A stretch of DNA of 64,000 nucleotides from assembly GCA_013433145.1 (NCBI GenBank), contig CM024178.1, positions 9,719,260-9,783,259 on the forward strand, written 5' to 3'. This DNA comes from Ascaris suum (Eukaryota; Nematoda; Chromadorea; Rhabditida; Ascarididae). Positions 31,401-43,700 of this stretch are shown piece by piece (positions within the stretch are counted from its first letter, which is position 1; the number at the start of each line of letters is the position of its first letter). The translations under genes and the position numbers were made by a program. Under the pieces are notes generated by a model. It worked only from the letters and a program-made list of their open reading frames with translations, was not told where the DNA came from and did no database searches.

Positions 31401-33084
31401 CTCTCAAATATCTAGGAGCTATTCGAAATGAAGGAAATAGAGGGAAGTTTTCTATTCCTCTTCCTCCCGTCTTCTTCCTCACTCTACGCCAATGAAATAA
31501 GCGTCCTGTTTTATTTGTACCGTTTTGGCGTAATGATTGCAGGATTGGTATGCGATATGCTTTGGTCGGATCCGGATCCAAACGTCGTTGGATGGGCGCC
31601 AAATGAGCGTGGTGTTTCTTACGTTTTCGGTGTTGAGGTTTTGGCGCAATTCCTTCGTCGAATGGATCTTGACATTGTTGTCAGAGGACATCAGGTAAGT
31701 GTCATTCGACACCAAAAAGGTACCTTTAGAAGATCGAGTACTTTATAGTGCCAATGCACATGACACTGATCAATCTTGATTTCCTTTTGCATTTTAATCT
31801 CCAGTTGTTTCCTTTTAGTATTTGAATTTTACAAGGAAATATTCTTAAATGAAAAGAAATAGTATTGTGGCTTTTACCGTGGCGATGAGCTTCTCGAGTT
31901 GTCAAGAAGTGCAGTGAAAAGAAGAGATGGTGCGAGGATGTGGGAGTATATTGAAATTCTTTTGCTTACACGGCATGAAAATGAATCGAGTGATTTTCTA
32001 CAGTCGAGATGATGACAGTAATTCTTCATTTTTAAAATTGCACGAAATTACTCTCGAGGTAGCAACTATTTTGATGATGCATCTTTTTCATAAATTTTGC
32101 ACTGCCATGTCCCCCCCCCCCCCTCCTTCCCACCCACTTCGCACCACCTACACCCTTCTCCAGCCTTCTTACCTCCACCTTCTTCCATCCGACTCCTGAT
32201 GATTAGTGGAATGCCAGGAATTTGCTGCTTATCAATATTTTAAAGGGACAGCAGAAATTAAAGCACTAATTTTTATGTAACGAATTTAGGTTGTCGAAGA
32301 TGGTTACGAATTCTTCGGTCGTCGTGGATTGGTTACAGTATTTTCTGCTCCCAACTATTGTGGTGAATTCGATAATGCGGGCGCAATAATGAATGTTGAC
32401 GAAAATCTCCTCTGCTCATTTCAGGTTAATCAATAATTTTTCAGGTCATTGAAATTTTTCCTCAAATTTTTTGTATTTCTTTTGAGTTTATTGATACGAT
32501 TATTTTCATCTTGCGAAACGTTTAACGAAACATCTGAACGACTGTGAAGAACAAAGCTGAGTATGTGCCATTCAGATCTTCACTCATAATATATACTCTA
32601 TTTTGGAATATTCCGTTATGAAAATCTGAGGGGATTTGCAACGGGGATAACATCTATAAGATTTCAGAGAGAAATTTTCTCGAGGATTTGTAAATATAAG
32701 CTAAAAAAAAATTGATTTTTTTGTTTGTTTCAAGCTCAAGAGAAGGTTGATTAAAATTTTTAGATGCTCTAATTCATACTCGATTTCAGAAACGAAGCTG
32801 AAATATCCGATTTTTTCTTAGGCTGATGCGGAACGATTTTTTCATCACATTGGCTGTTTTTTTTTCGTATCAGAAAGATTTGGATGGTTATTTTTATAAA
32901 CTTTAGAGACGCAAAAAAAATCCTGATTTGTTTTGAATGTGCATTAAACATTTTCTAACTATTACAGATACTGAAACCGTCACCACTGGCATTGAAAGAA
33001 CGTGGCAATATGCTCACTTCAATGGTGAAAATTCCCCATGTTGAGATGAAAACGAATAAACTGTTTCGACGAGGTATGATATAA
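25489..33084 (+). CDS. PP1-type serine/threonine protein phosphatase catalytic subunit
   Basis: Seven exons: 25489-25690, 26275-26393, 27651-27762, 28420-28596, 31543-31694, 32290-32424, 32968-33084. All have GT/AG borders and matching phases; together they encode 337 residues, a normal PP1 length. The PPP core is complete: GDIHG at 68-72, GDYVDRG at 96-102, RGNHE at 127-131, HGG with His178, RGHQ with His253 and [14 protein letters not shown] from 273. These supply the two-metal site and phosphate-binding residues, so the enzyme should dephosphorylate Ser/Thr. Starts at 25489 or 25492 are equivalent; an in-frame TGA lies just upstream. It is closer to PP1 than to PP2A or calcineurin but diverged: RGHQ replaces the usual RAHQ, GPKSIE replaces GKQSLE, and the C-terminus ends in [12 protein letters not shown] rather than the usual PP1 tail. 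Nematodes carry an expanded set of such PP1-like phosphatases, many expressed in the male germ line, so a spermatogenic role is possible but inferred. The last codons could instead be spliced at GTATGA (33073). Confidence 0.97.
28597..31542 (+). other. Large intron 4 of the phosphatase gene
   Basis: 2.9 kb without a supported nested gene. It contains an 18-bp perfect inverted repeat (29024-29041 with 29077-29094) and a more GC-rich patch near 29810-29960 that has no clear frame. Confidence 0.7.
29024..29094. repeat. 18-bp perfect inverted repeat, 35-nt spacer
   Basis: TTGCAATTTAGATTGCAA at 29024-29041 is matched by its exact complement TTGCAATCTAAATTGCAA at 29077-29094. It lies inside the phosphatase intron and could form a stem-loop in the pre-mRNA. 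Confidence 0.9.
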
Positions 33085-36000
33085 ACAAATCCAGTGGCAT
33101 CCTGTAACATTCGACTGATCGAATCAACTTGGCTTCAGTTCTCGACCATTGGTAGATTGATTTCATTGATTGATATACATCACCTATCCGTCACTACTGA
33201 TCGGTAGAATGGACCAGTGAGTGGGAAATGAAGCAGAGGGATCGACTGCATCTAATTGAATCTTACAGGATGTCGATTATGAACGTAATCAATCAGTCGT
33301 TGAACGCCCCTTCAATCTTATGAATCTCCTTTTTCAATCGCCTTTTTATCAAGGAATTTCTTGCGTAAATATAACTTTAGCAAACTGGTTGTGAGGGAAA
33401 GTTTGAAGATTTTTTTAAAACTTCATGATTTTTTAAAGAGGATTTCTTCGATGTTAGTAAACATCCTCAATGCTACACTATTTTTTACCCTAATCCATTA
33501 TGGAGTAGTTTAAAAGCCAACAGCTCTGTTTTTATATATGAACTTAGTTGCCCTATTTCTTTGAAACTTTTTTTGCACTCACGATTTCTTTCCGGAAATA
33601 TTTTTCCTGTTGTTTTTTGTTTATTAAAACATGTTGCAAATTTTAGTGGAAAAGTGGCTAAAATATTCATCCCATTTCTGAATAAACAAGTCTTTAACGG
33701 TCTTAAAAAATTTTAAGTGACAAGTGAAGAAGGTTATTTCGAAGGTAAGAAGAGAAGAGGGGTGGAGATGGAGAGGAAAGGAAAAAGGGTTAGAGGTCGA
33801 AATATTTACAGTGGACTTCCTTGTTAAGGGAAAAAAAGGAAAAAACGAAACAACTTCGAAACGGTTTAATGATGAAGCTGATGTATATTGATTGCATTTG
33901 TTTTTTTTTTCGACTAGCTTCTTCGTTGTTGTTTAGTTTGTTATGTTGTATGAAAAACTGTATTATAGTGCCTTATTGTGTTGAAAATTTTATTGTTCGT
34001 GTTATATATGCATATACATATATCCATACGACATATTAGCAGGTCGTTATAAAACCTGGTCTCTCTCTCTTTGTCGTTTTTCTCCTCTTTCTTTGTGATC
34101 CTCACTCCCTCTCTCTGTCGTCTTCACTCTCTCTGAAAAAAAAAAATGAAATGTCGTTCAGAAGTATTTGAATGAGTCGATTTTTGCAATTGCGACTTTT
34201 TCCAGGTTAAAAGTTTTGGGAAAAACATTTAGAATATTTAATCGTATGTTTTAATTGTCTATAATATTTTTCTCATTTTAAAAGGCTCGAATTGATGATA
34301 ATATCAATCTACAATATATTTCAGGTTCAATTATTGTTTTCAAAATTCTTCTTTGATGAATATTTGTCATATAAAAACGAGAACTTTTGCACTAATGAGG
34401 TCCGCTAAGCCATAGATTTTTAGGGTGGGAATATTATCAGTGATGTTATCTTAACAATCCCATGCAATTTTTCTTTCTTTTATCCTCGAAAGTGCAATTT
34501 TTCTCATGCTTGAAAAATTTGTCTAATCTTCTTCTACAAAGAAAAATCATAAATATTTCACTAGTTTCATTTCATTTATAGTTTTCAAAACATATTGATC
34601 GAAAAAGAACCGAATGGATCTTTTTTTTTTCAGCAATAGTTTTTCTAAGTAATTTTACGGGTGTACATACGTGCGTATATGTGGAAAGTTTTCAACTCTC
34701 TTTGAAAATACGTATGCTTTTTATGAAAGTGAAATAAAACTTCCAAATTCATAATCAGCTTGTAACATCGAATCCATTTCATATTGGGTTATTATCTCAA
34801 GTGAAAAATGCATACTTTTTAATGTACCTCTTCCCTTTTCCTTCCCCTCCCCTTCCCCCCCCCCCCCCCCCCCTCCCCACCTCGTTTTCTATCCCTCTCT
34901 CAGTCATAATATGCCTTTGCCCATTATTGCTTAGGATCTATAATGTGGCAATTCTAGGACGTGCCAGATCTCTTTTCTCATCCCATCAGAATAACCATTT
35001 TCTAATCTCATTGCTTTTTCGCGCTCAAATTGAATCGAGACAGGTATGCTTAACTATGCTTGGTAATACTAATAACAAATACACCAGATGAAACGTCACC
35101 ACAGAAAATAAGTGCTGGTGTTTTTTTTTTTTTGTAACTCGATAACGACAGCGTTTAATTCCAACTTGTGATTTTGTTAAATTTATCGAAATTTATTGCA
35201 AGAAAATAGGGCAAAAAAGTGTTTGATGGGAGTTTTTTCTTTCAGATTTCTGCAATTTCTTTAATCTTCAAATAGTTATTTACCTTTAGAGAACAATTAA
35301 ATATAGCATCATATAAAAAAAGTTGTTTAGACTACACCCACATAACAGAAATGTTCCAAGTGGATTACCACCTGTTGCAGCAACTGCTTGCCCATCTATC
35401 CTCTAGCATCTTACTGGATGCTGATGAAATTATTTTGGAAATAAGCTGAAAATAAACAACGACTTTAAATATGGGAGAAGTTAATCTATCCATAGATAAG
35501 TTTCTTTCATTAAATTTATGCAAATGTAGTTCTATTAAATGGTCTTCCCCAATTTGCGAGTGCATAACTTCGAACTTCTACTAAATATAGCGATACGTAG
35601 TGTTTCGTAGTTTCTTCATAGTTATATCCTAAATTATTCAGTATTAAATGAAATTCGAATCAAGTTTATTTTATTTCCAGTTATTTAATGGATGCAATTC
35701 TAGCTAAGTGATTAAAAGCAAAAATGCAAAGAAACACTCTAAATTGTAACAAAACTATTTACCATATCTTTTCCGTTCGCTTTACATTATAATACTTAAA
35801 ACATAAAACATATTCTCTTATGTACTTTGTAGTTGTTTAATGCTCATTTAATAAATAACGTGGAGAATAGTGTGCAGCATGGGTTAATTTTGACGCTGTT
35901 GAGTGTGGAGAACCAGTTTTTTTTCGACATCATAGCTCCCAGTAAACGTTAAAAACGTCGTTATTTGCGAGCAATAACAAAGGTCCTTAGCCAATAGTAG

Positions 36001-37575
36001 CGCGGAAAACGACCATTTAGAGCATTTTGCTTTGAAGGAAGAAATTGGCGCAAGGGAATGATGAGAGGGGGAGAGGGATGAGAGGGAGAGAATTAGAATA
36101 TTCAATAACAAATACGGAAAGTTACACCTGAAATGGTACTACCACTTAGGTGAGCGAACTATTCAAGCCTTATCAATTAAGAACAACGATTTAAAAAGAA
36201 AATAATTCCCAAAAAGAGTATATTATCCACATAAATACATCGTAAATGCATATTTTGTGATATATTCATATTTTAAACATTATAATTTAAGTTTATTTTC
36301 TAACGTCAAATAATATTAAACAATCGAATAGAACTTAGTATGATTTGATTTATTTAATTACATTAATGAGGACTAATATTAATTTTTAAGAGAATGTTAA
36401 GTACGTCATAAGTGATAGAGAAATCTATAACTCCTATAACTATGTAAATGCATCACTCAAATATCTTTAGAAATAACATCATCCGACCTCTTCGACCTCC
36501 TTAATCGTAAAATAAATCATATAAATTATATTGTCTCTAAATTATCCATTATACATCTCTATAATCACTTATAAGTGATGCGAACCGATCGTAAAAATGG
36601 GAATGATTTAAAAACTATTCAAAAAATCATATATGCAAAAAAAAAAAGAAAATGAAATTCAAGATTCAAATTATTATTGCCTAATATATTTGAAAAATGC
36701 AATCATGAATGAGGCAATATTTTAATGTATTTTAATGCCAATGAAGTGCGTTATTGCATATTGTTTATTTTGCGGTCGAATCGAATGCATCGTTTTATCA
36801 ACGAAGAAAAGGCGTTTTTTTTTTTTTTTTTTTAAGTCAAATGTTGCATTGCTAATGCTGTAATAGTGATTTAAAAAAATTAACGTTCGAACTCAAAAGA
36901 ACTCAAAAATATTTTCAATAATTGTCTCCCCTCCACCCTCTCCCTTTCCCTCTCTCTCTCTCGCTCTCTTTCCCTCTCTATCTCTTAACGATGCTAACCG
37001 AGCTTTTAACACCGTGCTAAAATATGCAACTCTATGTTGTAGAATATGGTGATGAAAAAGAAAAAAAAAATAAGCATTATAGCATGAATCATCGTTTCGC
37101 TACCTAATATTGACATTCAGCAGTTCACTTCAATAATTCACTTAGAGTTTTTAGATGTTCAGATATGTTGTATTTTAGAAGCGGCGGTGCGGGAGAAGGG
37201 GAGGGGGAAGGGGAGAGTGAAGGGAAAGGGAGGGGAAAGAAAGAGATGAGGGAAAAATTCACGAAAATATTTTTCCGGAAATAATTCTCTAAGAAGTTCT
37301 TTTCAAAACCCATTAAGATTTTATGGGATATAGAGAGTTAGTACACTATTGAGCTTTTACATTCCATTCACTTCAACAATTAGATGTGTTGTTATAAGTT
37401 TTATGTTGTTATAAGAATATTTGAAATATCGCATTCGTATTTCAATTTTATCGATTGATCGCGTAAAATTTTATTAAAAATGTACCTTTTTCTCTGCAAA
37501 TTAGTCGATGTAAAGTGCAAAATCGATCGATGTAAAATGTAAACGAATGTTTTCCCACTTATAAAACTCTTTTCA
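33085..37575. other. Non-coding stretch downstream of the phosphatase
   Basis: AT-rich with C/T-rich microsatellite patches (about 34060-34135, 34835-34900 with an 18-20 nt C run, 36930-36985) and a purine-rich patch at 37185-37250. A minus frame at 35365-35565 (starting MHSQIGEDHLIEL) is mildly protein-like but unsupported. No confident gene. Confidence 0.45.
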
Positions 37576-37929
37576 ATGTTGATCGATGTTGGCACTTCGC
37601 CAAGCACACGTGAGTCGTTTTCTCCAATCTGTGTGATACAGAAAGTCATCTTACGGTGTACACTATATTTACCGAATTTTAGCACTCTATACCTAGTGTG
37701 CCAGAGTTGGGCGCACAAAGGCCAACTATTTCTTCTGCGGTCTGTCTGCCATGCAGACAGAAAGACCGACAGACACACAGACATGCGCGTACAAACCGAC
37801 ATGATATCGCAAAACTGCCTAGAGATCTTCGATTTTCCTGTTCTTCGGGAAGCGGTGCGAACAAACGGGAACGATGATAAACGAGACGTAGAAAAGTCGC
37901 TGGAGCATTTGAAATCATATACCGTTTAG
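37576..37929 (+). CDS. Possible coding exon or small ORF, unidentified
   Basis: A plus-strand frame of 117 residues ends at a TAG at 37927-37929. Its C-terminal 42 residues, from an ATG at 37801, are clearly more protein-like than the AT-rich surroundings and include EIFDFPVLREAV and KRDVEKSLEHLKSYTV, with mixed charge and few repeats. The upstream part contains a CAGACAGA-type repeat (HADRKTDRHTD) that is less convincing. TTTTAG (37681) and ACCTAG (37694) upstream could be acceptors, so this may be a last exon. No family is recognised. The minus strand is also open here but gives a less balanced composition. Confidence 0.25.
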   Translation: MLIDVGTSPSTRESFSPICVIQKVILRCTLYLPNFSTLYLVCQSWAHKGQLFLLRSVCHADRKTDRHTDMRVQTDMISQNCLEIFDFPVLREAVRTNGNDDKRDVEKSLEHLKSYTV

Positions 37930-38247
37930 GTATATCAGTGATCGCAGTGTGTGCAATATTGTAACAGTGAACTCTATGCGTCTGGATTGACGTCTGAAAT
38001 GTCTGAATCGATGTCTGCGATGTCTGAAGTTATTTCAAATATACGGCAAAGAAAATTCCGATCTCACAAGAATGCCACTTCGATAACTATGAAGAGGATT
38101 ACGGAAACGAATAAATCGTAAAGAAAGAAAGGAAGCAGATTCTATTAGATACGAAAAAAGTTTCATTTCTCCCAACTGCCACTTATACAAATCATTCATA
38201 AATCAGTCGCTGAAATTTACATAATTGGCTCAACCGGTATTGCATAA
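37930..38247. other. Non-coding spacer
   Basis: No feature that I can support. Confidence 0.4.
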
Positions 38248-38405
38248 CGGGCTAAGAGGATGATTTTTTAAAAATTGGGTGCAGACGTTTGAAAACTTTT
38301 TTTTGCGAAGTGAAGTAATTTTGGATAACGCATCGTGAATTGGTTGTTCATCAGGTGTTTTATAGATTCAGTTGTTGCTGCATTCCTCAAAGGTGGTTGT
38401 TATTT
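38248..38405 (+). repeat. Direct repeat, left copy (~157 bp)
   Basis: It starts CGGGCTAAGAGGATGATTTT and ends AGGTGGTTGTTATT. It matches 40083-40238 in the same orientation with about ten differences by eye. The pair encloses 1.7 kb that includes dispersed repeat copy C. Confidence 0.9.
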
Positions 38406-40082
38406 TCAACTAAACGTAGGAAGTTTTTCGACGAATATCGATGCTTCGTAATCGTTTTAAAGGCAATCATAAACGCAACACCAGTAAAGGGAAAAAATCA
38501 AAATTAATTAAAACTATGGATAAATTGAAGCTGATTTCCATATCGCAATAAATTATTTTACAAGGATAATGTGCATCTCATCATCATACTAGTCACATTT
38601 CGAGGAAGAAAGACGGTGAAAGGAGGCAGGATCAGAAGAGAAACTGAAGTTTACTTGAAGTTTACTTGGACCGACAAAGCATTCATTACGAATAAATGTC
38701 TTTTCATATCACTACCACTTCCGTTTAGCTGAAATTGTGAGGTAGCGTGAAGGTGAGGGCTGACGAGTCGATTCATCGTTTTTCCATGCGACTTGCTCCA
38801 CCGGCGGCGTCCCGATGAGGCCACTGGTCGGAATGATTAGGTAGGTCAAATGCGAAGAGTTTTCTCGGAGCCCTCTTCAAACCGACCGCGCACTAAGCAA
38901 AACTAAACGATGAATGAGAGAAACTGAACATATCAAAATTTTCCACAAAGAAGATAACTTTTTCTATTGCTCACTTCTCTCGGAAGTAGGTGAAAAAAAT
39001 GTTATTGAAAATAAAGTTCCATACATAAAACGATCTCTTTGTCTCAAAGAAAGATCAATGAAAGATTCTGCTAATCTTCTGCACTATAAAAGTCGTCAAA
39101 AATTTATTTACTGTTGAAATAAACAGGAAACTTATAAATTCACGTTAGTATTTAAAAGGGTTCTACGCATCAGCAATGCGTAAATTTGCCTTCAATCTGT
39201 TCATTGCATACGTATTCCTCGTAGTAGATTCCGATACATTTTTGCAAGCATTTTATGAAGCGTTTTATGAAGTCGTTTTGCGAGTGCGCTGTCTGTCTTT
39301 GTCTGTTTGACAAGACATTGTGGTTGTTGGTATATTAGGCATCCAAAGATGCGAGAATATTGCCTCTTCTCCTCGATTCCTCACCCACTCTTTCGTTGTT
39401 CCTAAAAGTGAAGAAAAAAAAACAGCAGAAGAATTTTTTAGATTTATGGGAAAGGCAAAACTTCTTTAATAAACTGTCAATTTATGTGTTCATGAATTCA
39501 CCCAGTTAACGCTTCTCATCCTTGGCAGATTTTATTAATTAGTATAGAATTTCACTGATGGGAGAATTTTCTGCAAATTTTTGGTAAAAAGAATTTGCTA
39601 AAAAACTAGAAGACTGCTTTAAAAAATCATGAGACAACTGTTTTACATCAATAATTTATTTGCATTCATCAAAAATTTGCATCCATAAATTCATAACCTT
39701 TTTTTCTTTGCTCAAAGAAAGACATTCATAGTTGAATCCATGAAAATTTCATGCATGAATTTTTTTGTTACGCTCGGAAAAGACAAGAATTCTCTAAAGA
39801 ACAAACACTCAGCCACATAAGGTGCCTCCATTCGAGCGCATGAATTGGCCTTTATTTCCCGCAGTGCTTGACAAAAAGGCTTATGTTGAAGAAATTAGTT
39901 CTAATTAATCGAAGATCATGTTTTCGTCATATACACATATTCGATCTTAATTTGAATCACTGTGCTCCTTCCACTAGTTCCTACGGGAGAGTACAGTATG
40001 AAGGTGCTCGTCGAATTATTCGCATTCATTCCTTAGCTAGCGGCGGATGAAGTGAACGAATTTTTAATTGATGATGGCGTAG
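38406..40082. other. Interval between the two direct repeats
   Basis: It contains dispersed repeat copy C and otherwise AT-rich DNA. Short frames at 38914 and 39868 are unsupported. No transposase or reverse transcriptase motif is visible, so the flanking repeats cannot be shown to be LTRs. Confidence 0.5.
38671..38916 (+). repeat. Dispersed MITE/SINE-like repeat, copy C
   Basis: It starts CCGACAAAGCATTCATTACG and ends AAACTAAACGATGAATG. It is the near-identical inverse of copy A and carries a 29-bp internal deletion relative to A and B, at a short repeated GACGAG-like motif. The ends show the same imperfect inverted CATTCAT motifs. Confidence 0.85.
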
Positions 40083-40238
40083 CGGGCTAAGAGGATGATT
40101 TTTTAGAAATTTGGTGCAGACGTTTGCAAACTTTTTTTGCGAAGTGAAGTAATTTTGGATAACGGATCGCGAATTGGTTGTTGACCAGGTGTTTTATAGA
40201 TTCAGTTGTTGCTGCATTGCCCAAAGGTGGTTGTTATT
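40083..40238 (+). repeat. Direct repeat, right copy (~157 bp)
   Basis: Partner of the repeat at 38248-38405. The match covers CGGGCTAAGAGG to GGTGGTTGTTATT; flanking sequences differ on both sides. Confidence 0.9.
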
Positions 40239-40699
40239 TGCCGTGGGAAATACTTGCCCAGTAGTTTTTCCTTCTGTCATCTACCCTTCGATTGTGTCTG
40301 ATTGTCAGCAGGTTTCACGTGACATTTCTTGAGGTTTTTTTTCGCGGAAAATACAAATATGCCGCTAAAAATGTTTATTTATAGCAACCCGAGGGGGATA
40401 TAGGAGTCATCCTTTTAAGCAAAGAAAGGATGCGCCAAAATGACCCTGCAGAGATTCGTTGCATTTCCGGTTTTACGTCTGCTTATTTCTTTTCCATTCG
40501 CACATCCATAACTATTGGTTAAACTAAGTACAACGTGGTTGCATTCCGGTTTCCTGTTTACTTGTAATCTCTTATAGGTTTTTCCGGCGATGTTCTCATT
40601 TCGGTACTTCTTAAATAGATGAACTATAAAGGTTTCACCAAAAACACTTGCATATGTCTTACTTATAGCTTTACTTATTCCTACCACAATTATTTATAG
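40239..40699. other. Upstream region of the transporter gene
   Basis: A minus-strand frame of 90 residues (40415-40687) is moderately protein-like, with KKYRNENIAGKTYKRLQVN and a possible donor near its end, but no family is recognised and it may be chance. TATTTATAG ends at 40699, 72 nt before the transporter ATG, and may be its trans-splice acceptor. Confidence 0.35.
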
Positions 40700-40771
40700 G
40701 TGCTGGTTTATGTTGAAATATACGATTAACGATTCAAGACGCAGTTGAAAATAAATTTTGGCATTTGGGCG

Positions 40772-43700
40772 ATGGGCGAGAGTGCTACTAGTGACGAGAC
40801 AGATCTCGATGTGGTGATACCAACTTTTAAACTCGAAATAGACGAAAGGAAAAGGAAACCAGTGCTACATCCTAGTGATCGAGTTGCAATACCATTATGT
40901 GTCTATTCGATAACAGCGTCGATGTTCCTTCCAGTATTTCAATCACTTGTCTACCAAAAGGTTATTTTGTTCTTTTATTATTAAAAAAAATTTTTTTTTG
41001 AAATATAGTAATTCCTTAACATATGTATTATTGAAGCAAGTTTCATTTTCTTCCTTCTTCAAACCTTTCACTTACGGATGCTAATTTCATGCTTTCATTA
41101 ATGCAATATAATGTATCACGTAGTGGGAATCTTTCATTAAAATTGGTCGTTGGCTTAGATTTTCTTCGTTAATCCATGTTTCATTCCACAAATTTTGTTT
41201 AGCTGAAAGTAGATTTGCCAAATATTAAGCTGCGTTTAGGAAATGAATTGGGAAATATGCCAGATAGATGTGTATTCAAGTCAATATGATATTTAAAAGA
41301 ATGTACAAGGCATCAAATTATTTGTTAATTACTCAGGGCACAATTTTTACTCCACGAATTTTTTTTCCACTCGATATTTGATCATTAAGTGATATGAAAT
41401 ATTTCCTATTTCTTTTTATTTTTTATTTTCTTTGAAAATAGAAACGAAAAATTTTGGAATTTTTTTTTTCTTCCAGCAAATCTCAATCTGCTAAATTTTT
41501 CAACAATAATTTTAGGTTTGTGAACAAAGCGAAACACATTTGGGCATATCGGTGAATTGTACAGATCGTAAAAGTGCGGCCACTAATCAAGTTCTTCAAA
41601 CGGAAGCCAACACAATAATTCTTCTCTGGTTAATTTTCTTTTTTTTATTCGTTTTTTATGCTAAGTTTTTTTGTCCGTTTTTTCTTCCTGCTGATTCAAA
41701 ATTATAGTCTTCCCTCGTTGTTATGTTTGCGATTTTGCACCCATTAATTTAGGTAGCACTTTGAAATTCGTACTTTTTTAATGCAAAAAAATTGTTTTCT
41801 AGTTGCGGAAGTAGTTTCGTTCCAATCCAGACGTCTCCAGTTTTTATTTCCATCTTTAAAATTTAAGCATTTGGCTTAGCTTGGGTCGACGTTTTACGTT
41901 CTTTCTAGTAACTCTATTTTAGATTATTACCCATATTTGAAATTACTTTCTTGGAATGCGCAATTTTTTCTGTAGTGTAAGGTCTTTTCTCTTACATAAG
42001 GCAGGTAAATAATAAAGACTATAGTTATTAGTATGATTTACTTTTTTGCATATGATTCCTAAAAATGCAGCACCTTTATTACTTTTTCCTAATGCTCTAT
42101 GCTTTCTTTAGATTCGTTGGATAATTCTGACTGTCGGTCAAATATTTTTAGAGTTGTGCGAAAGAGAGGTGATAACATTTTCGATAACGCATAACTTTGT
42201 TTATTTTTGTTTTAATTGTTATTACTGGCGTTAATTAAAGAAATAAATAAGCCAAAAATCTTGCTAGTAAAATTTTTTGAATGAATGAAAATATAAAGCA
42301 TATTCGTTACTCCATATGAATATTAATTGATGCGTTGTTTTTGCAGTAGTGTGGCAATGTGTGTGTTAGGTGGGATATCGTCGGCGTTATTGGGTCGTCT
42401 TGGTGATGCAAAATCACGTAAAATGGCATTGCTGGTTCCGTTTGGAGGATTGATACTTGCTGATTGCACACTTATTCTACAGTCATTTTTCTCCTATGTT
42501 CGTTTTTTTTTTAAATTTTACTTTGTTTATTCTTAATTAAAATGTAGAGTTGCTTTATTCCAATTTAATTTAGTAGTAGGTAGGAAATAAGAAGCGATGG
42601 CATAAATGAGGTTAATGAATTTTGAAAGTCGATCAACGAGGAAAAACGTTAGTATTCTATGATTGTGAGACTTCTTTATATTATTTAAATCTATTGAATT
42701 TCTCGCAATTCGGGTTGCTACATTCGTTTTGGGTAATCCATTTTTTGATTCTTTCAAAAACAAGCGGAAACTCTGGAATTTTTAGTTAAACTGCGAAATG
42801 CCGTGAGGAGTGGAAAATTGGTTTTTGGGCGGGATAAGGATAGGTATAGTCTGTAGTGGATTCGAAAGTTCTAAACAAGGTGAAAGTCATAGAGATGGGG
42901 TGGCAGAAGATGCATTCGCCAACGATTGGAGGTTCAGATCAAATATTCTAGTGGTAGAATCAGCTTACCTAGATGCACACGTGATTTGTTCGTATATGCT
43001 TAATTAATTTTATTGTATTTTATTTTCTTTTTATTTATACATTTATTTTGCATTAATTTCCGTCGAAAATAGCAACTGGCATGAGTGATGATATGAATTG
43101 GTATTTAGCTTTCAGCCCATTGGCTTATACTTAGTGAGGCGTTGTTTGCGATCTGCGGAGGATATATGTCGATCATATCGTCGTGTTTTGCCTATGCTTC
43201 GGATGCAGTATCTAGTTCACCGAATAAGAGTCGATCAAGAACAATTGCAGTTTTAGAGGGCACACTTGGTCTTGGAGGCGGGCAATTTTTGAAGCTTTTT
43301 TTTTGAATTTTTTAAGAACATTAAATTTTCGATGCACTTGTAAGCAATGTGTAGAAATGATTTCCTTTTTTTTTCTACCTTAAAGTGAGAGTGTTTGGCA
43401 GAAAATGAAAGCTTTGTTGGCATGCGAATCCGAATGGACGGTCTTTCGCATTAATGCAGATCATTTAATCAGGATATATCACAAATATTTGCATTTAATC
43501 ATATGGAGATGATCGTAGAGACTGTGAAAGTATTGTTTTGATTTTTGTTTATTGAAGACATATTGATGTTTGATCTACAAAATCTTCGGAATTTTGATCA
43601 CTGATCAAGTAGACAAGTAGCCAATCTTAGATAGTCATCGGTCAAGTGGTCAATGCAATATATGCAGTGTTTATGCAAAGATGTGAGTGTAGATGCACCT

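Noticed and set aside
38406..40082. LTR retrotransposon between the direct repeats
   Set aside because: No gag, protease or reverse transcriptase motif, primer-binding site or clear TG...CA ends are visible.
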